Under the pieces are notes generated by a model. That model was not told the origin of the DNA and did not search any database. It was given only the letters and a program-made list of their open reading frames with translations. Both the position numbers and the translations under genes were made by a program. Shown piece by piece: positions 36,658-45,905 of a DNA stretch of 64,000 nt (positions are counted from its first letter, which is position 1; each line of letters begins with the position of its first letter). Location of the stretch: the NCBI RefSeq assembly GCF_016464365.1, contig NZ_JADCUC010000005.1, positions 186,001-250,000 on the forward strand, written 5' to 3'. This stretch comes from Sandaracinobacteroides hominis. Lineage in GTDB: Bacteria; Pseudomonadota; Alphaproteobacteria; Sphingomonadales; Sphingomonadaceae.

Positions 36658-37662
36658 ATGCAAATCGCCATCACCCTGAACGGAGAGCCGCGCAGCATCG
36701 CTGACGGCACCCATGTCGCCGACCTCGTCGCCAGCCTGGAGCTGAAAAAGGGCAGGGTGGCGGTGGAGCGCAATCGCGAGATCGTGCCGATGAGCCAGTG
36801 GGGCGAAGTCGCCCTTGCAGACGGCGACGCGCTGGAAATCGTCCACTTCGTAGGCGGCGGGCAGGATGACAGCTGGCCAACCGGCGGTAACCCCGGCGAT
36901 ACTTGGACGGTCGCCGGCCGCACCTTCAATTCCCGCCTCATAGTCGGGACCGGCAAGTACAAGGACTATGCGCTGAACGCTGCCGCAGCCGAGGCATCGG
37001 GCGCGGAAATCGTCACCGTCGCCGTCCGCCGCGTGAACCTCACCGACAGGTCGCAGCCGCTGCTGACCGATTTCCTCGATCCGAAACGCTACACCTATCT
37101 GCCCAACACGGCCGGCTGTTTCACCGCAGACGATGCGCTGCGGACGCTGCGCCTCGCGCGCGAAGCCGGCGGCTGGAACCTCGTGAAGCTCGAAGTGCTG
37201 GCCGACGCGAAAACACTCTACCCGGACGTCGTCGAAACCCTGAAAGCGACCGAAACTCTCGTGAGGGAGGGCTTCGACGTGATGGTCTACACCACCGACG
37301 ACCCCATCGTGGCCAAGCGCCTGGAGGAAGCGGGCGCTGCCGCGATCATGCCGCTGGGCGCCCCCATCGGCTCCGGCCTCGGCATCCAGAACCGCATCAC
37401 CATCCGCCTCATCGTCGAACAATCGAAGGTGCCGGTGCTGGTCGACGCAGGCGTAGGCACCGCGTCGGACGCCGCCATCGCCATGGAACTCGGCTGCGAC
37501 GGCGTTCTCATGAACACCGCCATCGCCGAAGCCAAGGATCCGGTCCGCATGGCCCGCGCGATGAAGGCGGCGGTCGAATCCGGGCGCGACGCCTATCTCG
37601 CCGGCCGCATGCCGCTACGCCGCTACGCCGATCCCTCAAGTCCGTTGGCAGGCTTGATTTAG
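36658..37662 (+). CDS. thiG: Fused sulfur carrier ThiS / thiazole synthase ThiG
   Basis: The 334-residue fusion has ThiS at residues 1-67 ([14 protein letters not shown]..., ending IVHFVGGG), a 13-residue linker, then ThiG from about 83 ([19 protein letters not shown]...). ThiG's Schiff-base Lys is in [10 protein letters not shown], and the phosphate site in [25 protein letters not shown]. ThiG builds the thiazole phosphate of thiamine from deoxyxylulose phosphate and ThiS-thiocarboxylate. In the fusion the ThiS Gly-Gly is internal, which is mechanistically odd. No TPP riboswitch was seen in the 48-bp upstream gap. An in-frame ATG nine codons upstream is possible but less likely. Confidence 0.93.
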   Translation: MQIAITLNGEPRSIADGTHVADLVASLELKKGRVAVERNREIVPMSQWGEVALADGDALEIVHFVGGGQDDSWPTGGNPGDTWTVAGRTFNSRLIVGTGKYKDYALNAAAAEASGAEIVTVAVRRVNLTDRSQPLLTDFLDPKRYTYLPNTAGCFTADDALRTLRLAREAGGWNLVKLEVLADAKTLYPDVVETLKATETLVREGFDVMVYTTDDPIVAKRLEEAGAAAIMPLGAPIGSGLGIQNRITIRLIVEQSKVPVLVDAGVGTASDAAIAMELGCDGVLMNTAIAEAKDPVRMARAMKAAVESGRDAYLAGRMPLRRYADPSSPLAGLI

Positions 37663-37672
37663 CGGCCTGCCG

Positions 37673-38764
37673 TCAGTTCAGGGCAGAAGAATATTTCTTA
37701 CTGATACGGGACAGGATGTCCGGAACAAGGCGCTCCGCAAATCCGGCAATGAACGCCAGCAACAGAATCTTGAAAAAGTCAGCGCCCGAATTCAGTCCCA
37801 AGGCAACAGAATGCCTGCATCCGAGCGTGTCCAGGGCATTGGCGACAGGTTTTTCATCCTTGCCATTCTGTGCGACCATGCAGGTAGCTGACATGTTCGG
37901 GCGCCCAGACGGGGCATTCCTGTCGGGCGGAACAACCGCATCGGGAGCATTTGCTTGTTGATCCAAATTTGCGGAAACGATCGATTGGGTTGCCTTTTCT
38001 CCGGCTCTGGCGGGCGCTGCCAGTTCCAACGCGCCCGCCATTACTATGCAGTACATCAAGAGGGCGAATATCCCGCCCCAAAGAGCCGAGAGGGAAATAC
38101 CGATCCAGCCTAATCTCAGGCCGATCAACTCGAAAAGGCCATCTTGGGTCATCGCATCGTTGGCGACAGCGGTCTGCAGCCGCTGCATCACACTAGTGGC
38201 GGCGCCCAACACGCCACATACAAAGAGCAGCGATAATGCGCTGTTGATTGTATAAGCCGTTGCAGCAGCAATGAGAACGATAATGAAAAGAAACAGCTTT
38301 AGTCTATTTATCGACTTCTCACGATAGAAATTTATCAGAATGTCGGAATGAATTACCTCAAGCAGCGCCAATGTCTGCTGACGCAAAAATCTGGTGTCTT
38401 TCCATTGGCGTTCGCCTTTAGAAGGGATACTGGCCATATAGGATGTCTGGGATGATGTCGGAACGATGCGCCGGAATCTGTCTTCGACTGCCCAGAATCG
38501 CGCAGTAACATGTTCGTCCGGTAAAATCTCCGCAAGCTTGATCTCTATGGCAAAAAGCTGCGTGAAGTTCGGTTCGATTTTAGAAATTTCAGCTTCCAAA
38601 GCATTGCGAATTTTATCCTGCTCGGCAAGCTTTTGCGGATAACCTGGATCGGCTGGGTTCAGAGTGATGAAATTGTCTCGAAGTGACTGCCCGTAGCCAG
38701 AAGTTACAAAACTGACCCCACTGAACTGCTCAATGAGACTGTTCCAGACCGCTTGCCATGACAT
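37673..38764 (-). CDS. Orphan membrane protein, AT-richer than its surroundings
   Basis: The 363-residue protein has a soluble N-terminal half and four predicted membrane helices, at about 156-173, 176-193, 219-246 and 330-347. A long polar, Asn/Pro-rich loop (248-328) with two Cys lies between helices 3 and 4. The end FIAGFAERLVPDILSRISKK is a motif I associate vaguely with uncharacterised bacterial membrane proteins. Base composition and codon choice (many AAA, ATT, TTT-type codons) differ sharply from neighbouring genes, suggesting horizontal acquisition. No mobile-element genes are adjacent. I do not recognise a function. Confidence 0.75.
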   Translation of the reverse strand: MSWQAVWNSLIEQFSGVSFVTSGYGQSLRDNFITLNPADPGYPQKLAEQDKIRNALEAEISKIEPNFTQLFAIEIKLAEILPDEHVTARFWAVEDRFRRIVPTSSQTSYMASIPSKGERQWKDTRFLRQQTLALLEVIHSDILINFYREKSINRLKLFLFIIVLIAAATAYTINSALSLLFVCGVLGAATSVMQRLQTAVANDAMTQDGLFELIGLRLGWIGISLSALWGGIFALLMYCIVMAGALELAAPARAGEKATQSIVSANLDQQANAPDAVVPPDRNAPSGRPNMSATCMVAQNGKDEKPVANALDTLGCRHSVALGLNSGADFFKILLLAFIAGFAERLVPDILSRISKKYSSALN

Positions 38765-38875
38765 GGCGATTCTCCATACCCAGAAACACATTATCTATCT
38801 TGGCGCGCGAGATGTGACTGTGCGTTTGATCACAAGAATGGAGAAGCAGTTGCTCTATCGCTAAAGGATTGAAAT

Positions 38876-39304
38876 GTGATCGATAAAGAAGACGAACCCC
38901 GCCTACTCAGCGGCGGCAACCCGCAAATGCCCAAGGGTGACGGTGACGCCTCGGTGCAGGCCTATATCGCCGCCATGCCCGGCTGGAAGCAGGCCATCGG
39001 CCGCCGCATCGACTCCACGGTCAGCGAAACGGTCCCCGGCGTCCGCAAGGCGGTGAAATGGAACTCGCCCTTCTATGGCTCGCCCGACGGCAAGGAGGCC
39101 GGCTGGTTCCTCGTCTTCCACTGCTTCAACCGCTATGTGAAAATCACCTTCTTCCGGGGCCAGTCGCTCAGCCCGATGCCGCCAGAACCGTCAAAAAGCG
39201 GCGACACCCGCTACGTCCACATCCACGAAGACCAGGACTTCGACTGGGTACAGTTCGCGGACTGGGTCCGGCAGGCACACATCCTGCCGGGCGAGCGGCT
39301 TTAG
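38876..39304 (+). CDS. DUF1801 family protein
   Basis: The 142-residue protein starts at GTG with AAAGGA upstream. It has the DUF1801 pattern: VQAYIAAMPGWKQAIGRRID, VPGVRKAVKWNSPFYGSPDG, FLVFHCFNRYVKITFFRG and the final VQFADWVRQA. The fold is related to the YdhG/MmcQ-like group of small proteins, with no established role. Its composition is GC-rich like the bulk genome, unlike the two flanking orphan genes. Confidence 0.88.
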   Translation: MIDKEDEPRLLSGGNPQMPKGDGDASVQAYIAAMPGWKQAIGRRIDSTVSETVPGVRKAVKWNSPFYGSPDGKEAGWFLVFHCFNRYVKITFFRGQSLSPMPPEPSKSGDTRYVHIHEDQDFDWVQFADWVRQAHILPGERL

Positions 39305-39308
39305 CCTG

Positions 39309-40088
39309 TCAGTCAAATTCCGGCATAGGAGTCTCTTGCAAAGCAAGGCTTACGGCTCCCACATTTGCGGCTATCGGCCTGATGCGTCCATCCGAACCCA
39401 GGGAAAAATTCGGCTTGTTGATTGCAAGATGCAGTAAAGGAAGCGTGCGGGATTTCATCATAAGCCCAGCGAAACTCTTCATGTCGAGCTTCTTGCCGTT
39501 CTTCGTTTCCGCCGCTTCTCTCATAACGCCCCAGCCATTGATGTATGCGCGCGCCGCATATCCCAGCTGAATTGCAAGCAGCTCGTTCACCATGGGAGTG
39601 ACATTGAAGGGTTGATCCGGCCTCAGCTTAGAGGCTTCATCCTTCATTCGCTGTTGGATCTTCGCGATTTCTGCAGTGTTTGAAGCCGCATTCTGTGCCC
39701 GCTCTGCCAGAAAACCCAGCAGGAATACCAAGTCGTTCGGGTTATTTGTGGAATAATCCAGTGTGTCGGAGCGTCCGCTTTCCACGGTGGAGAATTTCGC
39801 AATGATATCCGTCGTCAGATAGATGATGCCGCTGTCATACCAGCCCTGCAACTCACGACCTTGCCGATTGATGGCCTGTTCAGGCGCAACGATCCTTATC
39901 TCCTTCAGTCGGCCGTCCGCAACCAGCGCACGAAATTGCGCGGCGAGCATTTGCGAAGAATTGCTTGCCGCCAATATCTTCTCCGCGCTGGCGGCTCCGC
40001 CGGTAACATTCTCTGCGACATTTATAGGAACAGGGGCTGCTGCAACAGCAGCCGCAACACTGAGAACCGACATATACACCAACGCCAT
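39309..40088 (-). CDS. Orphan exported protein, AT-richer
   Basis: The 259-residue protein has a signal peptide (MALVYMSVLSVAAAVAAAP), with GAAGG 8 nt before the chosen ATG; an ATG two codons earlier is too close to that site. The mature part is mostly helical with SNSSQMLAAQFRALVADGRL, WYDSGIIYLTTDII, NDLVFLLGFLAERAQNAA and QLGYAARAYINGWGVM, and no recognised domain. The base composition is lower in GC than the rest of the window. It converges with the DUF1801 gene, 4 bp apart. Function unknown. Confidence 0.7.
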   Translation of the reverse strand: MALVYMSVLSVAAAVAAAPVPINVAENVTGGAASAEKILAASNSSQMLAAQFRALVADGRLKEIRIVAPEQAINRQGRELQGWYDSGIIYLTTDIIAKFSTVESGRSDTLDYSTNNPNDLVFLLGFLAERAQNAASNTAEIAKIQQRMKDEASKLRPDQPFNVTPMVNELLAIQLGYAARAYINGWGVMREAAETKNGKKLDMKSFAGLMMKSRTLPLLHLAINKPNFSLGSDGRIRPIAANVGAVSLALQETPMPEFD

Positions 40089-40193
40089 GCACATAACCTT
40101 CGTTAAGCGAGCACCCAGCCTGCATGTGCAACTCGCCGCTGGCAATAGAAGTGCACCCCGACCTCAGTGATAGCCCGCGCCGTGCGCCTGATG

Positions 40194-41180
40194 CTACTCG
40201 GTCGCCTCTAGCACCATATCCGTCAGCCCCAGCCGCTCGAACAGCGCCGCATCGGCGTTCGCGCCGGCATTGCCCGTCGTCAGCAGCTTGTCGCCGGTGA
40301 ACATGCTGTTGGCACCGGCCAGGAAACACAGCGCCTGCGTGGAGGCCGACATGCTCTCCCGTCCGGCCGACAGCCGCACCATCGATCCCGGCATCAGGAT
40401 GCGCGCCACCGCCACCGTCCGCACGAACTCGATCTCGTCGATCTCGCCCATCGGCGTGCCGCGCAGCATATCGCCCAGCGGCGTCCCCGCCACCGGAACC
40501 AGCTGGTTGATCGGCACCGATTCCGGGTGCGCCGGCAAGGTCGCCAGCGCGTGCAGGAAGCCGATCCGGTCCTCCCGCGCCTCGCCCATGCCCACGATCC
40601 CACCGCAGCACACCGAGATCCCCGCCTCGCGCACATGCTCCAGCGTATCCAGCCGGTCACCATAGGTGCGCGTGGTCACCACCTGCCCATAATATTCCGG
40701 CGAGCTGTCGAGATTGTGGTTGTAGTAATCCAGCCCGGCATCGGCAAAACGCCCGGCCTGATCCGGCGTCAGCATCCCCAGCGTCATGCAGGTTTCCAGC
40801 CCCAGCGCCTTCACCTCGCGCACCATCTCCAGCAGCGGCGCCATGTCCCGCTCCTTCGGCGAACGCCAGGCCGCTCCCATGCAGAAACGTGTCGAACCGC
40901 CGTCACGCGCGGCCTTCGCCGCTTCCACCACGTCCTCCAGTCCCGACAGCTTCGTCGCCTTCAGCCCCGTCTCGAACGCCGCCGACTGGCTGCAATAGCC
41001 GCAATTCTCGGCACATCCGCCGGTCTTGATCGACAGCAGGGTGGAACGCTGCACGGCGTTCGCATCGAAGCGCGCCCGGTGCACCTGCTGCGCCTGCCAC
41101 AGCAGATCGTTAAAGGGCAGATCGAACAGCGCCGCGATTTCGGCCCGGCTCCAGTCGGTGCGGATTTGCGGCTGCTGCAT
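40194..41180 (-). CDS. bioB: Biotin synthase
   Basis: The 328-residue radical-SAM enzyme inserts sulfur into dethiobiotin. The CxxxCxxC cluster motif is at Cys56, Cys60 and Cys63 ([15 protein letters not shown]). Further on are [42 protein letters not shown], and the Arg ligand of the auxiliary [2Fe-2S] cluster in [10 protein letters not shown]. No other bio genes are adjacent. Its product serves the biotinylated PccA and AccB encoded in this window. Confidence 0.97.
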   Translation of the reverse strand: MQQPQIRTDWSRAEIAALFDLPFNDLLWQAQQVHRARFDANAVQRSTLLSIKTGGCAENCGYCSQSAAFETGLKATKLSGLEDVVEAAKAARDGGSTRFCMGAAWRSPKERDMAPLLEMVREVKALGLETCMTLGMLTPDQAGRFADAGLDYYNHNLDSSPEYYGQVVTTRTYGDRLDTLEHVREAGISVCCGGIVGMGEAREDRIGFLHALATLPAHPESVPINQLVPVAGTPLGDMLRGTPMGEIDEIEFVRTVAVARILMPGSMVRLSAGRESMSASTQALCFLAGANSMFTGDKLLTTGNAGANADAALFERLGLTDMVLEATE

Positions 41181-41256
41181 GCGATCTCCTGTTTTCTTGT
41201 GCGCTGCACCACTGCCCGCGCGATTCCCGCGCGGTCAAGAGCAACCACTGACAGGA

Positions 41257-41739
41257 TCAGGCGATTTTCGGCCCCAGCTCCGCCACAAGCTGCCGATACA
41301 GATCGCGCTTGAAGGGCACGATCAACTCGGCCAGCTGCGCCAGATCAGCCCATTGCCACGCCTTGAATTCCGCATGGCCGGCCGCGGCGTGGGCCATCAG
41401 GTCCACGTCCGCGTCCGTTCCCAGAAAACGCAGCGCATACCAGCGCTGCCGCTGGCCGCGATACCGCCCCTTCCAGATTGTCCCCACCAGTTCGGGCGGC
41501 AGGTCATAGGTCAGCCAGTCGTCGGTGCCGGCAATCAGCTCGACAAGATGAGGCTTAACCCCCGTCTCCTCCTCCATCTCGCGCAGCGCCGCCTGATAGG
41601 GGTCTTCACCTGGATCGATGCCGCCCTGCGGCATCTGCCAGGCTTCCACCACCGAATCGAAGCGCTGGCCGACAAAGACGCGGCCGGCGCCGTTCACCAG
41701 CATCACGCCAACGCCCGCCCGATAGGGGAGATCCTTCAC
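41257..41739 (-). CDS. rppH: RNA pyrophosphohydrolase
   Basis: The 160-residue Nudix hydrolase removes pyrophosphate from 5'-triphosphate mRNA ends, starting decay. It begins LPYRAGVGVMLVNGAGRVFVG, and the Nudix box runs GGIDPGEDPYQAALREMEEE TG at about 39-60. It also has AWQMPQGG and the C-terminal VPFKRDLYRQLVAEL typical of RppH. The start is GTG with GGAAGGAAG upstream. It lies 22 bp downstream of the alpha/beta hydrolase gene on the same strand. Confidence 0.94.
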   Translation of the reverse strand: MKDLPYRAGVGVMLVNGAGRVFVGQRFDSVVEAWQMPQGGIDPGEDPYQAALREMEEETGVKPHLVELIAGTDDWLTYDLPPELVGTIWKGRYRGQRQRWYALRFLGTDADVDLMAHAAAGHAEFKAWQWADLAQLAELIVPFKRDLYRQLVAELGPKIA

Positions 41740-41761
41740 GCTATTCTTCCTTCCGCGTCGT

Positions 41762-42685
41762 TCACGCGAGCAGCGCCTTCAGATCAGCCACTTGCCCCTC
41801 AAGATCGGCCTGCGCCGAAGGCAGCGCCCCGCGCAGCTGCGCCGAGCCGTGGATCTGCCCGGCCGCCTCGCGGAAGATCACCCGGTTACCGCCGGCAATC
41901 AGCTTCCCCGCATAGGCCCGGCCCTGGTCGCGCAGCGGGTCCAGCCCGCAGGTGAACACCAGGGCCGGTGGCAGGTCCGCCCAATCGTCGGACAGTGCCG
42001 GCGACGCCAGCGGGCTGGTCACTTCGGCAGCATAATGCCCGCCAAACCAGGCCATTCCAGCTGCCGTCAGCAGATAGCCTTCCGCAAATTCCTCCATCGA
42101 ACCGGTGGCGTTTGTCATGTCGACACCCGGATAGATCAGCCACTGCGCCAGCACCTTCAGCTCCTTGCGCAGCGCGCGCGCCGCAATGGCGGAAAGATTG
42201 CCGCCCGCCGAATCGCCACAGAACAGCAGCGGCCCCGCTTTGAACCCCAGCGCCGATGGCGAACCCGCCACCCAGCGCGCCGCCGCCAGCGCATCGTCCA
42301 CGGCCGCCGGCCACACCGCCTCCGGCGCCAGCCGATAATCGACGGCAATGGCGTTCCAGCCGGTCAGTTTCGCAATTTCGCCGACCAGGCTGTTGTGCGA
42401 ATCGAGATCGCCGATCACCCAGCCGCCGCCGTGATAGAAAACCACCGTCGGTCCATCGGCGGCGGCATTGGCCGGCCTGTAAGTCCGCGCCCGGATGGCG
42501 CCCGCGGGCCCGGGAATCTCGATGTCAGCCGTCGCCACACCTTCCGGCAGCGGACGCTCGGCAATCTGTCCCATCTGCACATACATGGCACGCGCCGTCG
42601 CCGGGTCCACCTCGTGCATCTGCGGCCCCGGAACCGAGGCCATCATCGTCAGCAGCTGCTGCACATCCTCCCGCACAAACACCAT
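41762..42685 (-). CDS. Alpha/beta hydrolase, hormone-sensitive-lipase family
   Basis: The 307-residue esterase has the HSL oxyanion motif VVFYHGGGWVIGDLDSHN and the nucleophile elbow FCGDSAGGNLSAIA (Ser). The acid is in LVFTCGLDPLRDQG and the His in AAGQIHGSAQL. The family hydrolyses short-chain acyl esters in the cytoplasm. The natural substrate is unknown. The gene lies upstream of rppH and downstream of nadK on the same strand, with short gaps. Confidence 0.9.
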   Translation of the reverse strand: MVFVREDVQQLLTMMASVPGPQMHEVDPATARAMYVQMGQIAERPLPEGVATADIEIPGPAGAIRARTYRPANAAADGPTVVFYHGGGWVIGDLDSHNSLVGEIAKLTGWNAIAVDYRLAPEAVWPAAVDDALAAARWVAGSPSALGFKAGPLLFCGDSAGGNLSAIAARALRKELKVLAQWLIYPGVDMTNATGSMEEFAEGYLLTAAGMAWFGGHYAAEVTSPLASPALSDDWADLPPALVFTCGLDPLRDQGRAYAGKLIAGGNRVIFREAAGQIHGSAQLRGALPSAQADLEGQVADLKALLA

Positions 42686-42712
42686 CTTCCACTCTCCCCA
42701 AATCCGGCCTGT

Positions 42713-43498
42713 TTAGCTCAGAAATTGCTCCATCACGATCCGGTCATCCAGCGCATAGTCCGGATCGAACAGCAGCTCGAGCCGGCGCGACAGGTCATAG
42801 CTCACCTTTACGTGCCGCACGTCTCGCACTTCTACCTGGTCGGCAACCGCGCTCACCGGGCGCCGTTCGCTTTCCAATATGCGAAACTCGACAACGGACT
42901 TGTTGGAAACCAGCGCCCCCCGCCAGCGCCGCGGCCGGAAAGGGCTCAGCGCCGTCAGCGCCAGCAGATCGCAGTCCAGCGGCAGGATTGGGCCCCCGGC
43001 GGAAAGATTATAGGCCGTGGACCCGGCGGGCGAGGCCACCATCACCCCGTCGCAAGCCAGCTCGTCCAGCCGCACCTTGCCGTCGATCATGATCTCGATC
43101 TTGGCCGCCTGCCGCGTTTCGCGCAGCAGCGACACCTCGTTGATCGCCGGCGACACCACGCGCCGCCCGTCCGCCGTCGTCGCCTCCATCACCAGCGGCG
43201 ACAGGAAGAAGCTCTTCGCCGCCGCCACGCGCGCGACCAGATTTTCCACGCCATAATCGTTCATCAGGAAGCCGACCGTCCCACGGTTCATCCCGAACAC
43301 CGGCTTCGGTGACACCGAATCCAGGATCCGGTGCAGCACCGACAACATGAAGCCGTCGCCGCCCAGCGCGATCAGCCGATCCGTCTCGGGCCATTCGGCA
43401 AACGGGTGCGCCGCGCGCAGCTCCGCCTCGGCAAGCTCCGCCTGCGGCGTCTTCGACACGAGCAGCCCCAGCTTCAACGCCCCGTTCCCCTGCGTCAT
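42713..43498 (-). CDS. nadK: NAD kinase
   Basis: The 261-residue NAD kinase makes NADP from NAD and ATP. It carries RLIALGGDGFMLSVLH (GGDG phosphate motif) and the NE-motif SPAINEVSLLRE. The C-terminal motif is CDGVMVASPAGSTAYNLSAGGPI. GAGGG lies about 6 nt before the ATG at 43498; a TTG one codon earlier is not needed. It is 8 bp after moaA on the same strand. Confidence 0.95.
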   Translation of the reverse strand: MTQGNGALKLGLLVSKTPQAELAEAELRAAHPFAEWPETDRLIALGGDGFMLSVLHRILDSVSPKPVFGMNRGTVGFLMNDYGVENLVARVAAAKSFFLSPLVMEATTADGRRVVSPAINEVSLLRETRQAAKIEIMIDGKVRLDELACDGVMVASPAGSTAYNLSAGGPILPLDCDLLALTALSPFRPRRWRGALVSNKSVVEFRILESERRPVSAVADQVEVRDVRHVKVSYDLSRRLELLFDPDYALDDRIVMEQFLS

Positions 43499-43506
43499 CA
43501 AAGCCC

Positions 43507-44505
43507 TCAGCCGCCCGTCATCGACATATGGCGGCCAACCGCAGGTTCCGCAGCGCGGCGCTCGATCACGAAGTCATGCCCCTTCGGCTTCAGCAGCATA
43601 GCCCGGTCCAGCGCTGCATCCAGCGCATCCGGCCCGCCCGAGCGCAGCAGATCGCGCAGCTCCACCCGATCCTCCTGCCCCAGGCACATGAACAGCGTGC
43701 CTGTCGCCGTCACCCGCACACGGTTGCAGCTCTCGCAGAAGTTATGCGTCAGCGGCGTGATGAAGCCCAGCTTCTGGCCCGTCTCAGCCACCCGAACATA
43801 GCGCGCAGGGCCGCCCGTCCGCTCGGTCAGCGGCACCAGCGTCAACCGCCGCTCCAGCTCCCGCCGAACCTCGCTCAGCGGCAGATAGCGATCGGTACGA
43901 TCCTCCTCGATCAGCCCCAGGGGCATCGTCTCGATGAAGGTGAGGTCAAAGCCGCGCTCGCCGCACCAGCTCGCCATCGAGGATATCTCGTCCTCGTTCA
44001 GCCCCTTCAGCGCCACCATGTTGATCTTCACGCCAAGCCCCGCCGCCTTCGCAGCCGCAATCCCCTCCAGCACCGGCCCGATCTCGCCGCGCCGCGTGAT
44101 CGCGCGGAAGCGTCCGGCATCCAGCGTATCCAGGCTCACATTCACCCGCCGCACGCCGGCTGCGAACAGGGGCTCGGCAAAACGCGCCAGCTGGCTGCCG
44201 TTGGTCGTCAGCGTCAGTTCGTCCAGTCCGGAGCCGATATGCCGGGAAAGCCCTTGCACCAACTCCAGAAATCCCTTTCGCACCAGTGGCTCGCCGCCGG
44301 TAAGCCGGAGTCGCGAAACCCCGCGCGCCACGAATGCCGAGCCGATGGCGTCCAGTTCCTCCAGCGTCAGCACGTCGCGCTTCGGCAGGAACTCCATCTC
44401 GGTCGGCATACAATAGCTGCAGCGGAAATCGCAACGATCCGTCACCGAGAGCCGCACATAGGAAATGCGCCGCCCAAAGCCGTCGATGAGAGGACGCGGT
44501 GCCAT
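43507..44505 (-). CDS. moaA: GTP 3',8-cyclase (molybdopterin biosynthesis MoaA)
   Basis: The 332-residue radical-SAM enzyme catalyses the first step of Mo cofactor synthesis. The N-terminal cluster is Cys25, Cys29, Cys32 ([13 protein letters not shown]) and the C-terminal cluster [13 protein letters not shown]...LFMCLGQ. It ends in Gly-Gly (SMTGG), the conserved MoaA tail needed for catalysis. It provides cofactor that the XdhC/MocA cassette at 22-24 kb would use. No other moa genes are in the window. Confidence 0.96.
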   Translation of the reverse strand: MAPRPLIDGFGRRISYVRLSVTDRCDFRCSYCMPTEMEFLPKRDVLTLEELDAIGSAFVARGVSRLRLTGGEPLVRKGFLELVQGLSRHIGSGLDELTLTTNGSQLARFAEPLFAAGVRRVNVSLDTLDAGRFRAITRRGEIGPVLEGIAAAKAAGLGVKINMVALKGLNEDEISSMASWCGERGFDLTFIETMPLGLIEEDRTDRYLPLSEVRRELERRLTLVPLTERTGGPARYVRVAETGQKLGFITPLTHNFCESCNRVRVTATGTLFMCLGQEDRVELRDLLRSGGPDALDAALDRAMLLKPKGHDFVIERRAAEPAVGRHMSMTGG

Positions 44506-44564
44506 CCCGCCTATCTAGGCACTGTCCGCGCGTTGCACAAAGGTTGAAATAGGAGAGGGCGCGC

Positions 44565-45137
44565 TTAGCCGCCCAGATAGCCCAGATGCTCCAGCAGGAT
44601 CGCAAGGCCCAGCCCGATCAGCGCGATGCCGGCCACCAGCTCCGCCATCTTGCCGAAGCGCACGCCAACGGCCTTGCCGATCAGCATGCCGATGGTGGTG
44701 AGGACAAAGGTGGTAAAGCCGATCGAGGCGGCAATGATCAGGATATCGGCACCGATGAAGGCAAGGCCGACGCCCACGGCGGCGGCGTCGATACTGGTGC
44801 CGATGGCCGTTGCGATCAGCACCCACGGCCCCGTTTTCCGAGGCAGGTCCTCCTCCCCCTCCGCTTCCACGCGGCGGCTCTGGCGGATCATGTTGGTGCC
44901 CACCAGCGCCAGCAGCCCGAAGGCGATCCAATGATCCACCTGCTCCACATAGCCGGCAGCGGCAATGCCCAAGGACCAGCCGATCAGCGGTGTGATCGCC
45001 TCGATGATGCCGAACACCAGCCCGGCCTTGATGGCGGCGGGAGCCGTCGGCCGGTGCGAAGCACCGCGCCCGACAGCCGCGGCAAAGGCATCGGCCGACA
45101 TGCTGAGCGAGAGGACCAAGATGGCAACAGGAGTCAT
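44565..45137 (-). CDS. mntP: Manganese efflux pump MntP
   Basis: The 190-residue protein has six membrane helices in two MntP repeats. The acidic residues are SLSMSADAFAAAVGRG in the first and GTSIDAAAVGVGLAF in the second, with the second half starting VLIATAIG. It exports Mn2+ across the inner membrane. The start used is MTPVAILVL at 45137; the longer upstream frame overlaps the riboswitch. Control by a Mn2+ riboswitch upstream is strongly suggested. Confidence 0.94.
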   Translation of the reverse strand: MTPVAILVLSLSMSADAFAAAVGRGASHRPTAPAAIKAGLVFGIIEAITPLIGWSLGIAAAGYVEQVDHWIAFGLLALVGTNMIRQSRRVEAEGEEDLPRKTGPWVLIATAIGTSIDAAAVGVGLAFIGADILIIAASIGFTTFVLTTIGMLIGKAVGVRFGKMAELVAGIALIGLGLAILLEHLGYLGG

Positions 45138-45203
45138 GTAAACTTCCACCGGGCACACGACGCAGCGCGTTCGAAACCCGGCCGGTACGGGTTGCGAACA
45201 CGC

Positions 45204-45325
45204 TGGTCTCGCAAGGCGGAAAATCAGTCCGCCGATCGCGCCACGCGCCCTGCACCGCAAGGCGACGAGTATGTTGACACGATCCCGGCATGAACGCGCC
45301 GGAAGCTACTCCCCAACGCCGGCGT
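45204..45325 (-). ncRNA. yybP-ykoY manganese riboswitch upstream of mntP
   Basis: On the minus strand, upstream of mntP, the sequence reads TTGGGGAGTAGC (45317-45306), a GC-rich hairpin, then GTGTCAACATACTCG (about 45280-45267), the two conserved internal-loop segments of the yybP-ykoY class. It ends in a stem and TTGCGAGACC, which closes the element. This class binds Mn2+ and turns on exporters such as MntP. Exact ends are approximate. The downstream expression platform, about 65 nt before the start codon, was not resolved. Confidence 0.85.
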
Positions 45326-45371
45326 CCCTAGAGGCAAAAGCGGGCGCGAACAAGCCGGCGCGCGGAACGCT

Positions 45372-45905
45372 TCAGATCTTTTCCGCCACGCGGATGGCGG
45401 CCCGGCATCCGGCGCGGATCACCGCCGACATCAGCGGATAGGCAACGGCCTGCTCGGCGCCATGCGCCACCGCCGTCTCGCGGTGCTCCACTTCCTCGGC
45501 CTGGAATTCGGCGATCATGCCCTCCAGCTCCGGGTCGCTGCCGTCCAGCAGGTCGCGCTGCGCCTGATAGTGGCGATCGATCTCGGTCTCGACGGCGGCG
45601 GTCACCGCCATGGCCGCTTTCGGCCCGACCAGCGCCGAGACTGCCCCCAGCGCAAAGCCTGCCGCATGCCACACCGGCATCAGCAGGGTAGGCCGCACGC
45701 CCCGCTCTGCGATCATGCGGTCGAACGCCTTCAGATGCCGGTCTTCCTGGCTGGCCATGCGGGCGATTTCGCCCGCCACCGGCCCGCGCGTGCCCATCAC
45801 CGCCAGCTGCCCGGCATAGATGCGCGCGGCGCCATATTCCCCGGCATGGTCTACGCGGATCATCGAATTGCTGTCCGCACCGGGATCGCCAGCCAGCCTG
45901 GTCAT
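45372..45905 (-). CDS. coq7: Coq7-type demethoxyubiquinone hydroxylase
   Basis: The 177-residue ferritin-like di-iron monooxygenase hydroxylates demethoxyubiquinone, the penultimate step of ubiquinone synthesis. Ligand motifs: RVDHAGEYGAARIYAGQ, ASQEDRHLKAF, VETEIDRHYQAQ and EFQAEEVEHRETA. The ATG overlaps the dsbB-like stop (ATGA), so it is the last gene of the ctpA-dsbB-coq7 unit. COQ9 at 29.2 kb encodes its likely partner. Confidence 0.95.
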   Translation of the reverse strand: MTRLAGDPGADSNSMIRVDHAGEYGAARIYAGQLAVMGTRGPVAGEIARMASQEDRHLKAFDRMIAERGVRPTLLMPVWHAAGFALGAVSALVGPKAAMAVTAAVETEIDRHYQAQRDLLDGSDPELEGMIAEFQAEEVEHRETAVAHGAEQAVAYPLMSAVIRAGCRAAIRVAEKI

